Shown in pieces: positions 16,038 through 24,977 of a stretch of DNA of 49,974 nucleotides (the stretch's first letter is position 1; every line of letters starts with the position of its first letter). The position numbers and the translations under genes are program-made. The notes beneath the pieces were generated by a model. The model saw only the letters and a program-made list of their open reading frames with translations, searched no databases and had not been told where the DNA came from. This DNA comes from Clostridia bacterium (GTDB lineage Bacteria > Bacillota_A > Clostridia > Oscillospirales > CAG-272): contig JAFTUD010000020.1 in the NCBI GenBank assembly GCA_017466455.1, positions 1-49,974 on the forward strand, in the 5' to 3' direction.

Positions 16038-18143
16038 ATGGCACAAATGTTCCAAGAAAAAGTATTTGACAACTATAAGACCTATGAGTATGAGCTCGCA
16101 GGAAGAAAGCTTGTTGTTGAAAGCGGAAAAATGGCAGGACTTGCAAACGGTAGCGTTCTTGTTCGCTATGGCGAAACAGTTATCCTTGCCTGCGCAACTG
16201 CATCACCCGCACCAAGAGAAGGAATTGACTTCTTGCCTCTTTCAGTAGATTTTGAGGAGAGAATGTATTCCGTAGGTAAAATCCCGGGTGGATACCTCAA
16301 AAGAGAGGGTAAGCCCTCTGAAAAGGCGGTTCTTACATCAAGAGTTATTGACCGTCCTATCCGTCCTCTTTTCCCAAAGGATTTGAGAAACGATGTAAAC
16401 ATCTCACTAACAGTTCTTTCAGTTGACCCTGATTGCTCACCCGAAATCACCGCTATGATCGGTGCGTCAATCGCACTTTCAATCTCCGATATTCCGTGGA
16501 ACGGTCCTATCGGCGGACTCTTTATGGGTATGGTAGACGGAAAGATCGTTATCAACCCTAACGCAGAGGAAAGAAAGGTAAGCACACTTGAGCTCACCGT
16601 TGCCGCAAGCGAAAAGAAGGTAGTTATGATTGAGGCAGGCGCAAAGGAAGTGTCCGATGAGGATATGTACAATGCTATCATGCTCGCTCATGATGAAATC
16701 AAAAAGCTCATTATGTTCATCAATAACATCGTAGCCGAAATCGGCAAGCCAAAGTTTGCATACCCATCATGCGAATTTGACCACGATATGTTTGATGAAA
16801 TCTTTGCATTCTGCGAAAAGGATGTAATGTTCGCGCTTGATACCGATGACAAGACCGTAAGAGATGCAAGAATGCAGCCTATTATGGAAAGCATCGTAGC
16901 AAACTTTGAAGAAAAGTATGGCGTTTCCGCAATCATCGGAGAGCTTATTTATAAGATTCAAAAGAAGATTGTTCGCCGTTGGCTTCTCGAGGATGGAAAG
17001 CGTGTTGACGGCCGTCGCCTCGATGAAATCAGACCCCTTACCGCTGAGGTAGGTATGTTCAAGAGAGTTCACGGTAGCGGTATGTTCACCCGTGGACAAA
17101 CACAGGTAATGACTCTTGCAACCCTCGGACCTATCTCCGAGTGCCAAATGCTCGACGGTATTGATGACGAAACCGAAAAGAGATACATGCACCACTACAA
17201 TATGCCCGGCTACTCCACAGGAGAGGCGAAGGCTTCAAGAACTCCCGGTAGAAGAGAAATCGGACACGGCGCACTTGCTGAGCGCTCACTCGTTCCCGTT
17301 CTTCCAAGCGTAGAGGAGTTCCCATACGCAATCCGCCTTGTATCCGAGGTTATTTCCTCTAACGGCTCAACCTCACAGGCATCAGTTTGTGGCTCAACAC
17401 TTGCGCTTATGGACGCAGGCGTTCCGATCAAGGCACCTGTTGCAGGTATTTCCTGCGGTCTTATCACCGAGGGTGAGAGATGGATGACTATGATCGATAT
17501 CCAAGGCCTTGAGGACTTCTATGGCGACATGGACTTTAAGGTTGCAGGTACACATAAGGGAATTACATCAATCCAAATGGACCTCAAGATTGACGGCTTG
17601 ACTCCTGAAATTATTAAGGAAGCACTTCGTATCACTCATGTAGGCCGTGACCAAATCATTGATGAGGTTATCTTAAAGGCAATCCCTGCTCCAAGAGAAG
17701 AGGTTTCCGAGTTTGCTCCTAAGATGATTAGCATGAAGATTCATCCCGATAAGATCAGAGAGGTTATCGGTAGCGGTGGAAAGGTTATCCAAAAGATCGT
17801 TGCTGATACAGGCGCTAAGATTGATATTGAGGATGACGGTAGCGTATTTATCTCCGCAGTAGATAAGAAGGCTATTGAGGCTGCCCGTGAAATCATCGCA
17901 GGCATCGTATTTGAGCCCGAGGTAGGCGCAATCTATAACGCAAAGGTTACAAGAATTATCCCAATCGGCGCATTCGTTGAGTATGCTCCTAACAGAGAGG
18001 GACTCGTTCACATCAGCAAGCTTGCAAAGACAAGAACCGAAAAGGTTGAGGATGTTTGCAATGTTGGCGATGAGGTAAGAGTTAAGTTCCTCGGCATCGA
18101 TGAAAAGGGAAGAGCAAATCTTTCAATCAAGGATGCTGAGTAA
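16038..18143 (+). CDS. pnp: Polyribonucleotide nucleotidyltransferase (PNPase)
   Basis: 701 aa, full length. Phosphorolytic 3'-to-5' exoribonuclease, acting as a ring-shaped trimer in mRNA decay. Two RNase PH cores are present: the first at about 15-145 and the second at about 325-550, containing FTRGQTQVMTLATLG and GDMDFKVAGT with the catalytic aspartates. A KH domain (about 565-620, VIGSGGKVIQKI) and an S1 domain (about 628-695, GAIYNAKVTRIIPIGAFVEY) follow. The start follows CGGAGGAATTCTAAA. It is a single gene downstream of rpsO with its own structured leader. Confidence 0.98.
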   Translation: MAQMFQEKVFDNYKTYEYELAGRKLVVESGKMAGLANGSVLVRYGETVILACATASPAPREGIDFLPLSVDFEERMYSVGKIPGGYLKREGKPSEKAVLTSRVIDRPIRPLFPKDLRNDVNISLTVLSVDPDCSPEITAMIGASIALSISDIPWNGPIGGLFMGMVDGKIVINPNAEERKVSTLELTVAASEKKVVMIEAGAKEVSDEDMYNAIMLAHDEIKKLIMFINNIVAEIGKPKFAYPSCEFDHDMFDEIFAFCEKDVMFALDTDDKTVRDARMQPIMESIVANFEEKYGVSAIIGELIYKIQKKIVRRWLLEDGKRVDGRRLDEIRPLTAEVGMFKRVHGSGMFTRGQTQVMTLATLGPISECQMLDGIDDETEKRYMHHYNMPGYSTGEAKASRTPGRREIGHGALAERSLVPVLPSVEEFPYAIRLVSEVISSNGSTSQASVCGSTLALMDAGVPIKAPVAGISCGLITEGERWMTMIDIQGLEDFYGDMDFKVAGTHKGITSIQMDLKIDGLTPEIIKEALRITHVGRDQIIDEVILKAIPAPREEVSEFAPKMISMKIHPDKIREVIGSGGKVIQKIVADTGAKIDIEDDGSVFISAVDKKAIEAAREIIAGIVFEPEVGAIYNAKVTRIIPIGAFVEYAPNREGLVHISKLAKTRTEKVEDVCNVGDEVRVKFLGIDEKGRANLSIKDAE

Positions 18144-18161
18144 TCTAAGCAATTCATAACA

Positions 18162-18200
18162 TAAATAAGGCTATTGCAATCGCAATAGCCTTTATTTTTT
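18162..18200 (+). terminator. Intrinsic terminator of pnp
   Basis: AATAAGGCTATTG pairs with CAATAGCCTTTATT, followed by a T-run. Confidence 0.9.
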
Positions 18201-18257
18201 GCCATATTCATTTCTTGCCAAATTTGCCTTTTAATTAAGCGCCCTATTATCCCCTTT

Positions 18258-18285
18258 CCGTCAGGCATGCCTGACGGCTTTTTTA
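18258..18285 (+). terminator. Second intrinsic terminator (perfect palindrome plus T-run)
   Basis: The 20-base perfect palindrome CCGTCAGGCATGCCTGACGG is followed by CTTTTTTAA. It lies 60 bases after the first pnp terminator, so it either backs that up or ends something in the short gap. Confidence 0.75.
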
Positions 18286-18291
18286 ATCCCC

Positions 18292-18320
18292 TTGTCATAA
18301 AAATAATTCCACTGAATAAT
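18292..18320 (+). promoter_or_regulatory. Probable promoter of the P-type ATPase gene
   Basis: TTGTCA (18292-18297), 17-base spacer, AATAAT (18315-18320). Confidence 0.55.
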
Positions 18321-18353
18321 ATGTAACATATAGTAAAAAGAAAGGAAGCATAT

Positions 18354-20999
18354 ATGACAGAGCCAAAAAAGGGACTTAGTGCCGAGCAGGTTGTGAAATC
18401 CCGCGAAAAAAACGGAAAAAATGTAATTAGCACAGCAAGGAAGGCGAGCTTCTTTAAATCCTTTATCTCTAATTTATCCGACCCGATAATAAGAGTGCTT
18501 ATAATAGCTATGACCCTTAGTGTTATATTCAAATTTCCGAATGTAAACTGGATAGAAACGGGCGGAATTGCACTTTCCGTGCTAATCGCAACCCTCGTTT
18601 CTACAATCTCCGAGTATTCAAGCTCGGGGGCATTTGAACGCCTGAAGGCGGAGAGCGAAAATGTAATTTCCCGTGTCCGCAGGAGCTCGGCAGTGTGCGA
18701 AATCCCCGCCGAGGAGCTTGTGGTCGGAGACATAGTGATTTTGACCTCGGGAGAGCGAGTAAGTGCGGATATGTGCCTGTTAAACGGAGAAATCCGTGTT
18801 GATGAAAGCGCGCTTACAGGCGAGAGCAAGGAAATAAAAAAGAGTGCCGAAAGCGGTAAAAGCACCGTCTTGAAGGGAAGCCTTGTTACCGCAGGCTATT
18901 GTGAGTGCGAGGTTGTGGCAGTCGGAAATAGCACATACTACGGAAATGTCGCTCAGGACCTTACCAAAAGCACCCGTCCCAGTCCCTTAAAGCATAGACT
19001 TAGCGTGCTTGCCAAAAGCGTCAGCGCCCTTGGCTATATAGCCTCTGCTCTTATCGCATTTGCATACCTGTTCAATGTGTTCTTTATAGATAGCGCAATG
19101 GTTCTAAGCGATGTGCTTTTAAAGCTAAAAACCCCCGCTTTTGTCCTGTCAAGCCTCTTGAATGCCCTCACCCTTGCCGTGTCGGTAATCGTAGTAGCCG
19201 TGCCCGAGGGACTCCCAATGATGATAACCGTCGTTTTGTCCTCAAATATGAAAAGAATGATGAACGATGGCGTAATCGTGCGTAAGCTCGTAGGAATTGA
19301 AACCTCGGGAAGCCTTAATTTGCTCTTTACCGATAAAACAGGCACACTCACCGAGGGCAGACTAAGCGCAAGGCAGGTCTATGACGCACAGGGGAACTCC
19401 TATTCAAGCGTAAAGGATATGTCAAGGCACGAAAAATTCAAAAAATACTTCACCCTGTGTGCGGGATTTTGTAATAATGCTACATATAACGGCAAAACTG
19501 CAGTAGGCTCCGACGCAACCGATAGGGCAGTTCGCAATTTCATAAAAAACGACCTTCCAAGGGCAAGCGTGCATAGCGTGACCCCATTCGATAGCACAAA
19601 AAAGCTTATGAGCGCCACCGTCACCGTAGATGGCGAGAGCCTTGTTCTTTTCAAGGGTGCGCCCGAAAAGCTGATTAGCGCATCAACCGCATATCTTGAC
19701 AAAAACGGAATTGTATGCCCCTTAACCGATAAAAAGGAAATTTATAAACGCCTGAGCGCGCTTGCAAGCTCATGCTACCGTGTCGTCGCTCTCGGCTTGA
19801 AAGCAGGAAAAAACGATACAGCCCTCAACGAAATTACATTTATAGGGCTTGTCGCAATAAGAGATAAAATAAGAAAGGAGGTTCCCTCGGCAATAAGAGA
19901 GGTAACCTCGGCAGGCGTTGGAGTAGTTATGATAACAGGCGACAATAAGGACACAGCCGAGGCGTACGCCAAGGAATGTGGCATTATTTCCCCTCAAAGT
20001 CGCCGAAGCACCGTTTTAACCGCACAGGAGCTATCGCAAATGACCGATGATGAGATAGGCGCGCTAATTCCAACCCTTGCAGTCGTTGCAAGAGCCCTTC
20101 CGTCTGACAAAACACGGCTTGTGAAAATCGCTCAGGGGCTCGGACTTGTCGTGGGAATGACAGGCGACGGAATAAACGACTCCGCATCCTTAAAAACCGC
20201 AGATGTCGGCTTTTCAATGGGCTCTGGCACTGAGGTAGCAAAGGAAGCAAGCGATATAGTCATAGCCGATAATAACTTCGCCTCAATCGTAAAGGCAATT
20301 TTATACGGACGCACCATTTTTGAGTCGATTCGTAAATTCATCGTTTTTCAGCTGACAATGAACTTGGGCGCAGTCGGTATATCGCTGATAGGACCGTTTA
20401 TCGGCATAGAAAACCCCGTAACCGTAAGCCAAATGCTATGGGTAAATATCATAATGGATACTCTCGGAGCTCTCGCCTTCGCTCAAGAGCCAAGCGAAAG
20501 AGCGCTCATGAAGCAAATGCCAAAATCAAGAGATGAAAAAATCATATCATCGCAAATGCTAAGGAAAATAGTCCTTAACGGAGCATATATTCTTGCCCTG
20601 TGCATATTTTTCTTAAAGAGCGATACAATACCAATGCTTTTACTAAGATGTGATGAAGGATATATCCTTAGCGCATTCTTTTGTATGTTCATCTTTATGG
20701 GCATATTCGTATGCTTTACCTCTCGCACCGAAAGGCTTAACCCATTTGCAAAAATCAGCAAAAATAAGTCCTTCATTACGATAATGCTTCTTATATCGGT
20801 AGTGCAAATATCATTTGTCTATTTTGGCGGTGAGGCATTACGCGCAATCCCCCTTAAATTCCACGACCTTGTGTGCGTAATTTGCATATCCTTTAGCGTA
20901 ATAGTCTTTGATTTTATAAGAAAGCTAATATCAAAATACCTCAAAATCAAATCCTATACAAGGGCAAAAAAGAGCCCTGCATTAAAAATAAAACAGTAG
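18354..20999 (+). CDS. Calcium-type P-type ATPase (P2 family)
   Basis: 881 aa. Exports cations across the membrane using ATP. Visible motifs: actuator TGES (155-158), PEGLP in the ion-binding helix (284-288), phosphorylation site DKTGTLTEG (D327), nucleotide-binding KGAPEK (about 435), and GDGINDSASL (about 604). The PEGLP helix and the late helix with LWVNIIMDTLGALAFAQEPS point to Ca2+ pumps of the PMCA/SERCA branch rather than heavy-metal pumps. About ten membrane segments. The start follows AAAGGAAGC. The S1-domain gene begins 16 bases later, so the two are probably co-transcribed. Confidence 0.93.
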   Translation: MTEPKKGLSAEQVVKSREKNGKNVISTARKASFFKSFISNLSDPIIRVLIIAMTLSVIFKFPNVNWIETGGIALSVLIATLVSTISEYSSSGAFERLKAESENVISRVRRSSAVCEIPAEELVVGDIVILTSGERVSADMCLLNGEIRVDESALTGESKEIKKSAESGKSTVLKGSLVTAGYCECEVVAVGNSTYYGNVAQDLTKSTRPSPLKHRLSVLAKSVSALGYIASALIAFAYLFNVFFIDSAMVLSDVLLKLKTPAFVLSSLLNALTLAVSVIVVAVPEGLPMMITVVLSSNMKRMMNDGVIVRKLVGIETSGSLNLLFTDKTGTLTEGRLSARQVYDAQGNSYSSVKDMSRHEKFKKYFTLCAGFCNNATYNGKTAVGSDATDRAVRNFIKNDLPRASVHSVTPFDSTKKLMSATVTVDGESLVLFKGAPEKLISASTAYLDKNGIVCPLTDKKEIYKRLSALASSCYRVVALGLKAGKNDTALNEITFIGLVAIRDKIRKEVPSAIREVTSAGVGVVMITGDNKDTAEAYAKECGIISPQSRRSTVLTAQELSQMTDDEIGALIPTLAVVARALPSDKTRLVKIAQGLGLVVGMTGDGINDSASLKTADVGFSMGSGTEVAKEASDIVIADNNFASIVKAILYGRTIFESIRKFIVFQLTMNLGAVGISLIGPFIGIENPVTVSQMLWVNIIMDTLGALAFAQEPSERALMKQMPKSRDEKIISSQMLRKIVLNGAYILALCIFFLKSDTIPMLLLRCDEGYILSAFFCMFIFMGIFVCFTSRTERLNPFAKISKNKSFITIMLLISVVQISFVYFGGEALRAIPLKFHDLVCVICISFSVIVFDFIRKLISKYLKIKSYTRAKKSPALKIKQ

Positions 21000-21015
21000 T
21001 AAACGGAGAAAAGAA

Positions 21016-21954
21016 ATGATATCTAATAAATACCTGCCCGAGGGCTCGCTCCTGCGGACCTATGAAAACAGAGAATATATATCAAGCCTGCAGGGGCTTG
21101 AAAGAGCAATGCGCGAGGGCAAAATCCTTGAAGCGGTGGCGCAGGTGTGCGATAATGACACACATACCCTTCATCTTGACCTTGGCGGAATAGACGGAAT
21201 TATAGAGCGCGAGGAATCAATGCTTGATAGCGAAATAAAGGATGTGGCAATCATAACCAGAGTCGGTAAAAGCGTCTGCTTCAAGGTTCTTGAAATCGTA
21301 AAAACCGAAAATGCTAAGCCCCTTGTGCGTCTTTCACGAAAGGAAGCGCAAAGGGAGTGCCTAAGCTCATACCTTGGTGACCTCATCGCAGGCGATATAA
21401 TTCCCGCAAGAGTCACACATCTTGAGCCCTTTGGCGCATTCGTTGATATAGGATGCGGAATAAGCTCGCTCCTCTCGGTTGATAATATCAGTATTTCGAG
21501 AATCCCCCACCCAAGCGAGCGCCTTAGCGTGCGTGAGGAAATAGATGTCATCATAAAGAGCATAGATTACGAAAGCGGAAGAGTCTATGCGACCATAAGA
21601 GAGCTGCTCGGCACATGGGAGGAAAACGCCTCAAGATTTTCAGCAGGTCAAACCGTGTCGGGAATAGTGCGTAGCGTAGAGGATTATGGCATTTTCGTTG
21701 AGCTTGCTCCAAACCTCGCAGGACTTGCCGAGCTGAAGGAAGGGGTAGTGGCAGGGCAGTCATGCGCAGTCTATATCAAAAGCATCATTCCCGAAAAAAT
21801 GAAAATCAAGCTCGTGATAATAGACGCCTATGACCCGCCAAGCACCAAAAAACCGCTTGAATATTTCATAGACACAAGAAAAAACTCGCACCTTGACTAC
21901 TGGAAATACTCCCCCGACTCCTCAAAAAGAGTAATTGAAACCGTCTTTGAATAG
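21016..21954 (+). CDS. S1 RNA-binding domain protein (ribosomal S1-like)
   Basis: 312 aa. At least two clear S1 (OB-fold) domains: about 126-200 (GDIIPARVTHLEPFGAFVDI) and 211-275 (GQTVSGIVRSVEDYGIFVEL), plus a diverged one at about 35-110. This is the architecture of the short S1-like proteins of clostridia, shorter than the six-domain S1 of proteobacteria. Likely binds mRNA or helps translation; the exact role is unclear. The start follows ACGGAGAAAAG. Downstream of and probably co-transcribed with the Ca2+ ATPase. Confidence 0.85.
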   Translation: MISNKYLPEGSLLRTYENREYISSLQGLERAMREGKILEAVAQVCDNDTHTLHLDLGGIDGIIEREESMLDSEIKDVAIITRVGKSVCFKVLEIVKTENAKPLVRLSRKEAQRECLSSYLGDLIAGDIIPARVTHLEPFGAFVDIGCGISSLLSVDNISISRIPHPSERLSVREEIDVIIKSIDYESGRVYATIRELLGTWEENASRFSAGQTVSGIVRSVEDYGIFVELAPNLAGLAELKEGVVAGQSCAVYIKSIIPEKMKIKLVIIDAYDPPSTKKPLEYFIDTRKNSHLDYWKYSPDSSKRVIETVFE

Positions 21955-21967
21955 CAAAAAGAATAAT

Positions 21968-21990
21968 AAAAAGCCCGTCTCGGGCTTTTT
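21968..21990 (+). terminator. Intrinsic terminator after the S1-domain gene
   Basis: AAAAAGCCCG pairs with CGGGCTTTTT across TCT. Confidence 0.9.
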
Positions 21991-22002
21991 GCTTTAAGCG
22001 CC

Positions 22003-22039
22003 CACCTTGTGTAAACGGAATTTCCATTTACACAAGGTG
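22003..22039. repeat. 37-base near-perfect palindrome
   Basis: CACCTTGTGTAAA (22003-22015) is exactly inverted as TTTACACAAGGTG (22027-22039), and the centre GGAATTTCC is itself palindromic, so the whole 37 bases match their reverse complement at all but one mirrored pair. No T-run follows, so it is not a typical terminator. It could be a regulator-binding site for the BspA-like gene, or an RNA hairpin. Confidence 0.7.
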
Positions 22040-22171
22040 TAGCATTATTTCACATTTTGATATCCTGATATCTTGATGTTAAAATCCAATTCAATCCTGC
22101 AGGTTAATGAGATACAACACTTGCATTTTGATGGATTTTTGTGTGTTTTTTGGTGAAAATGCACAAAAATA

Positions 22172-22181
22172 GGGGGGGGGG
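22172..22181 (+). repeat. Homopolymeric G10 tract upstream of a promoter
   Basis: Ten consecutive G residues lie 18 bases upstream of the -35 box of the BspA-like surface protein gene. G-runs of this length are prone to slipped-strand length change. Confidence 0.85.
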
Positions 22182-22199
22182 ATTTGTTTATTGTGAATA

Positions 22200-22229
22200 T
22201 TGACAAATATTACCGCACTGTGCTATAAT
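22200..22229 (+). promoter_or_regulatory. Sigma-A promoter of the BspA-like gene
   Basis: TTGACA (22200-22205), 18-base spacer, TATAAT (22224-22229). Confidence 0.85.
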
Positions 22230-22280
22230 ATATATGGATCAAAATTATTTCATGTGCGGATCATTCCGCGAGGAGGAAAA

Positions 22281-24935
22281 ATGAAAAGAAAAATTTTGAT
22301 TCTCATGGCACTCGTGGTAGCAATCGTTTGTATGCTCGCCATAAGCGTCAGCGCAGCAGAGCCAAATAATGAGGGCAAGACGGTTACCCTTGCCGATGGC
22401 ACAGTGTGCGCACTTTACGACACCGACGGTAATCCACTAATTTGGTATATCACCTCAACCGATGCTGATACAGGAGCAAAAACCTATGCGTATATCGCAG
22501 CAAACGATTCAGCAGTTGAATATTACAACGGCTGGAACGGCGGGGACCAGCTAAACTATATCAAAATTACGGTTGCCGATACGACATACGAAAAGGGTAC
22601 ATTTGTAGTTCTTAATCTCTACGGAGCTAAAATTACAAGCGGTCAAAGAATAGGAAACGAGATAACATATTTTTCAAAGACCTTTACAGATGCTCAAAAC
22701 CTTGAATACGCCTTTCTTCCATTAGGAACAACGGGACTTGGATCTGAAGACTTTAAAAACTGCCCAAACCTTCAGTTTGTTAATATTGAAGAATTGACCG
22801 AGCTAACTAGAATCGGCTCTCAAAGCTTCAATGGTTGTCCAAAGCTTTTTGCAGGCAAAAAGGTTGATTTATCAAACACAAAGCTTGTTAGCACGGATAC
22901 AAACGCCCTTGCAACAGTTGCCGCTACGGAATATATTTTCCCGACAACCTTTACAACAATAGGTCAAGAAACCTTCAAAGAAAACAAATATGTAACCAAA
23001 ATCACCTTCCTTGGTGAGGTTACAACCATTGTCAACGGAGCATATGCTACATTTAAATACTGCGAAAACCTTGAAACAGTAACAGGCACAGCCAAAGCCT
23101 TTGAATCGGGAAACCTTACAAGCATCGGTAACGACGCATTTAGAGGCTGCAAAAAGCTCAAGCAATTTGACGGATTTATAGAAAATGGCATTTTGACTAT
23201 TCCCGCGAGCGTTACTTCCATAGGACAGTATGCTTTTGAAAATTGTGATCTTATCAAGGCTATAAAATCCGAAGCATCTTCCTTGAAAATTTATCAGCAA
23301 TCATTCCATTCACTGGATAATCTTGAGTTTATATCATTCCCAAGAAGCTCTAAGCTTGAGCTTCCAAGCTGTGAGGTATTTTCAAACAATGCAAATCTGA
23401 AAGCTGTTGCTTTCCCCGACGACTGTACATTGATTCCGGACCGTGGATTCAAAAACTGTACAGCATTGACAGCAGTATATCTACCGGCAAATCTTTACGA
23501 GCTTAAAACAAACGGCGGCGCACAGGGTCCCTTCGCAAATGACCCTAATCTGTATTTCGTACAAGACTGGTTTGATGTTCTTGATGAAAATGGCGAATTC
23601 TTGTTTGACGAATTCGTTCAACCCGAAAGACCGGATGTATACTATTTCCCCGACACTCTTACCGTTCTCTATGAAAAGACATTCGGTACAGGCTTCCACG
23701 GTAACTATGCAATCAATCCTGTTCTCGTATTTGGAACTAATGTTACAAGGTGTATAGTTCCCGATGGATTGCTTTACGAGTGCGGTAATCAAGGCGAGCT
23801 TAAAACCGCCGTGTTCCTTGGCGATATGACCCAGCTTAACTTCTCCTGCAGAGACAATAGAGTGAAAAATACTCGTTATATATTTGCGAATGCAAACGAT
23901 AAGAGCATAGCCGATGTCAACATCATTGATAACTCGGATAGAAGCTTTTCAAAAGCAGGTAATGAGTATTTCTACTTCTGTAACGGTGGCATTAAATATC
24001 AATTGCAGTCTTATAGAGAGGCGTATAATGCAGTCAACGGCTCATATGTAAACGGCGGAACATATACCGCAGAGCTTTTGCCGTCAATTACTATGACAAC
24101 TGCAGATCATGTAGTAAGCCCGAAGCTTACAAAAACAACCTTTGAAGCAACATGTATAAAGAATGCTATTGAAACACAATATTGCTTCTGCTCAGTTAAG
24201 GTTTATGAAGGCGAGGTTGCAAACACCGCAACAGGTATTCATATTTACGATGATGACCACGATTGCACAACCTCGGATAAATGCACAGCAGACCCCGATT
24301 GCACCGAGGTAACAGTAATCCTCAGCCACGAGCTTTATGAAACTCTCGTGTACGAAAGCTTCCTTGTAGGCGGAAAGTATAACTACGGCTGCTCAAACGA
24401 TGGTTGTACAGCTATTGACATCGTTGATGAGGCTGCAAAGGCAATATTCTCAGCAGGTGCCGATAAGGGTTATTCAACAAACGGTGACGGAATTGCCTTC
24501 GGTGGATATACAATAAATATTGACGCCCTTAACGAATACAATAGAGTAAACGAGAACAGCAAGCTCAATTTCGGTATTATAATCGTAAATCCAAACTATG
24601 TTGGAGATACCTTTATGAAGGACGGAAAGGCAAACGCTGAAAAGGGCTTCTTGCAGGTTGATATGAGCGATGCCGAGTATTCAAATATCCAAATTATGGT
24701 AAACGGCTTTACAGGCAATGCGGCAAATCTGTCCCTCGTATTCACACTTTACGCATATACCGATGTAAACGATGTTGAGTTTATTCAAAGCGAGGATACC
24801 CTCAGCGCAAGCGCAAAGGTAACAAAGACCGATGCAACACTCTATACAGTAACCCTTGACTCCGTAAAGGCACAGGCAGGAACAGCAATTCCGGAGCTTC
24901 CCGAATACGTAGTTCCTTCTAAGGAGCAAGAATAA
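22281..24935 (+). CDS. Secreted BspA-like leucine-rich-repeat protein
   Basis: 884 aa from ATG 22281, which follows CGAGGAGGAAAA; the frame open further upstream includes the promoter. A signal peptide (1 to about 29) has a KRK start, a hydrophobic core and cleavage near SVSAAEP. Residues about 130-450 carry LRR_5/BspA repeats of the type IGSQSFNGCPKL, IGNDAFRGCKKL, IGQYAFENCDLI. A cysteine-containing region (about 640-720) and a beta-rich C-terminal domain follow. There is no LPXTG or membrane anchor, so it is released or held non-covalently. BspA-type proteins of gut and oral bacteria often mediate surface or host contact. Its promoter is preceded by the G10 tract. Confidence 0.9.
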   Translation: MKRKILILMALVVAIVCMLAISVSAAEPNNEGKTVTLADGTVCALYDTDGNPLIWYITSTDADTGAKTYAYIAANDSAVEYYNGWNGGDQLNYIKITVADTTYEKGTFVVLNLYGAKITSGQRIGNEITYFSKTFTDAQNLEYAFLPLGTTGLGSEDFKNCPNLQFVNIEELTELTRIGSQSFNGCPKLFAGKKVDLSNTKLVSTDTNALATVAATEYIFPTTFTTIGQETFKENKYVTKITFLGEVTTIVNGAYATFKYCENLETVTGTAKAFESGNLTSIGNDAFRGCKKLKQFDGFIENGILTIPASVTSIGQYAFENCDLIKAIKSEASSLKIYQQSFHSLDNLEFISFPRSSKLELPSCEVFSNNANLKAVAFPDDCTLIPDRGFKNCTALTAVYLPANLYELKTNGGAQGPFANDPNLYFVQDWFDVLDENGEFLFDEFVQPERPDVYYFPDTLTVLYEKTFGTGFHGNYAINPVLVFGTNVTRCIVPDGLLYECGNQGELKTAVFLGDMTQLNFSCRDNRVKNTRYIFANANDKSIADVNIIDNSDRSFSKAGNEYFYFCNGGIKYQLQSYREAYNAVNGSYVNGGTYTAELLPSITMTTADHVVSPKLTKTTFEATCIKNAIETQYCFCSVKVYEGEVANTATGIHIYDDDHDCTTSDKCTADPDCTEVTVILSHELYETLVYESFLVGGKYNYGCSNDGCTAIDIVDEAAKAIFSAGADKGYSTNGDGIAFGGYTINIDALNEYNRVNENSKLNFGIIIVNPNYVGDTFMKDGKANAEKGFLQVDMSDAEYSNIQIMVNGFTGNAANLSLVFTLYAYTDVNDVEFIQSEDTLSASAKVTKTDATLYTVTLDSVKAQAGTAIPELPEYVVPSKEQE

Positions 24936-24944
24936 CAAAAATAT

Positions 24945-24976
24945 AAAAAGGTTGTCGCAAGACAACCTTTTTGTTT
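24945..24976. terminator. Intrinsic terminator between convergent genes
   Basis: AAAAAGGTTGTC pairs with GACAACCTTTTT around GCAA, with T on the plus side; it can also serve the histidine kinase gene on the minus strand. Confidence 0.85.
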
Positions 24977-24977
24977 T

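Noticed and set aside
18008..18865. 285-codon minus-strand open frame across the pnp end and P-type ATPase start
   Set aside because: It runs antisense through two certain genes and two terminators and has no start signals.
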